A DNA stretch of 6,933 bases from Bdellovibrionales bacterium (GTDB lineage Bacteria > Bdellovibrionota > Bdellovibrionia > Bdellovibrionales > Bdellovibrionaceae), in contig DAHVKR010000067.1 in assembly GCA_027320785.1 (NCBI GenBank), positions 1-6,933 on the forward strand. The letters run 5' to 3'. The number at the start of each line of letters is the position of its first letter. Position 1 is the stretch's first letter. The position numbers were made by a program, and so were the translations under genes. This document shows positions 6,110-6,933 of the stretch, one piece after another. The notes beneath the pieces are model-generated. The model was given only the letters and a program-made list of their open reading frames with translations, did no database searches and was not told the DNA's origin.

Positions 6110-6933
6110 TAAAGCTCTTCCCTTCTCTTTTGATCACTCTTTTAGTTACAGCGAGTTTACAAGCTCAGGCTGCGAAAAGGTTTTCCCTTGAGAACTGGAA
6201 GATCTCTTTCACGAAAGCTCTGAGTGATCGAAATTTATCACAAATAAACAAATTAACAGACTTTAAATATTTAGATTCACAGGCTGTTCCAAGTTGTATC
6301 GACTGCGACTCTAAAAAGAAAATAAAACAAGCACGTGAGCTTTTTGAAAAGAAGAAGTATACACAAGCCATCGATCTCTATAACCAAATTCCTAAAAGTT
6401 CAGACTATTGGTTATCAGCCATCGAAGAAAAAGGTTGGGCTTATTTTAATCAGGATCAATTTGAGAAAGCTTTAGCTGAAACAAAAACACTTTTAAGCCC
6501 ACAGTTTATCGGCATAATCGATACAGAGGCTTTCTTTTTACAATCTCTTTCTCAACTTCGTATTTGTGACTATGAAGGCATCCTTGAGACAGATCGAAGT
6601 CTTAAAGAAAAACAAAGAGACCGTATTGCTGAAATTCAAAATCTCTCTAAAACAGGTGTGAATGAAACTCTAAAAGACATCGTCTCCTCAACTGATCAAT
6701 TCCCACCTCAGTTTGAAGACTTTGGAGACAAACTTGTTCACATGCCTTCTCTTTTCTATCGTGATTTAGAGTTTCAAAAACAACTGTTAAGAGTTAAAAT
6801 TGCTCAAACAGCACTTCCTTTACTGAATCAGACAAAATATAAAAAATTGTCTCAAGAATTCGAGTCACTTAAAACAAGTTCCTCTTTAAAACTTCAAGAA
6901 CGAATAAAACAGTTGGCGACTATTGAAAAGATC
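6106..6933 (+). CDS. Secreted TPR protein, 3' end cut by the window (GltC-like)
   Basis: ATG 6106 overlaps the barrel stop (ATGA) and the frame stays open to the last base, giving 276 visible residues. There is only a weak ribosome binding site (GGTTGG, 6095-6100), so translation probably depends on coupling to the barrel gene. Residues 1-22 are a Sec signal peptide ending A20-Q-A22. C64-I-D-C67 follows. A TPR-like pair covers about 70-130: IKQARELFEKKKYTQAIDLY, then EEKGWAYFNQDQFEKALAET. Next comes a segment with LLSPQF and LRICDYEGIL (129-160), followed by charged helices. This pattern resembles GltC, the periplasmic TPR protein encoded beside the GltA/GltB barrels in M. xanthus. The role inferred is a periplasmic scaffold linking the barrel and lipoprotein to the inner-membrane rod. 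TPR and export are well supported; the GltC equivalence is moderate. Confidence 0.85.
   Translation, partial: MIKLFPSLLITLLVTASLQAQAAKRFSLENWKISFTKALSDRNLSQINKLTDFKYLDSQAVPSCIDCDSKKKIKQARELFEKKKYTQAIDLYNQIPKSSDYWLSAIEEKGWAYFNQDQFEKALAETKTLLSPQFIGIIDTEAFFLQSLSQLRICDYEGILETDRSLKEKQRDRIAEIQNLSKTGVNETLKDIVSSTDQFPPQFEDFGDKLVHMPSLFYRDLEFQKQLLRVKIAQTALPLLNQTKYKKLSQEFESLKTSSSLKLQERIKQLATIEKI

Noticed and set aside
6165..6371. 68-codon open frame on the minus strand
   Set aside because: It lies opposite the start of the GltC-like gene, whose plus-strand product has a signal peptide and TPR pattern.

Overview
The window is a dense, single-strand (+) block of an envelope-complex operon. By eye its base composition is moderately AT-rich (around 40% G+C, not counted exactly). 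The gene types and their order match what is known from predatory and gliding delta-type bacteria (Myxococcota and Bdellovibrionota). The low G+C and the style of the proteins point more to a Bdellovibrio-like bacterium than to a myxobacterium; this is inference, as no marker gene is present.

Layout: (1) 1-2442, the 3' part of a large TPR-type helical protein whose start lies upstream of the window. (2) 2439-2747, a small secreted protein of 102 aa. (3) 2761-3990, a single-pass inner-membrane protein with a TonB/TolA-like T-x-x-x-H motif in its membrane helix, a basic then Gly-rich periplasmic spacer, and a C-terminal AgmX/PglI-type (TonB-like) domain. (4) 4002-5366, a lipoprotein with Ig-like segments. 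(5) 5363-6109, an outer-membrane beta-barrel protein. (6) 6106-6933, the 5' part of a secreted TPR protein that runs off the right edge. There is no intergenic space longer than 13 bases. Three junctions are 4-base ATGA stop/start overlaps. No promoter, terminator, RNA gene, mobile element or CRISPR was found, so the window appears to be the interior of one polycistronic, translationally coupled transcript.

Together the genes would build a trans-envelope machine: an energised inner-membrane rod (gene 3), periplasmic TPR scaffolds (genes 1 and 6) and outer-membrane parts (lipoprotein 4, barrel 5), plus a small secreted component (2). The best-known relatives are the Myxococcus xanthus Glt focal-adhesion gliding machinery (GltE/GltG/GltA-B/GltC types) and its paralogue Nfs, which works in spore-coat assembly. 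The proton-channel motor (AglRQS/TolQR-like) that should drive it is not in this window. Whether this copy serves gliding, prey entry or surface-polymer export cannot be decided from the sequence alone.
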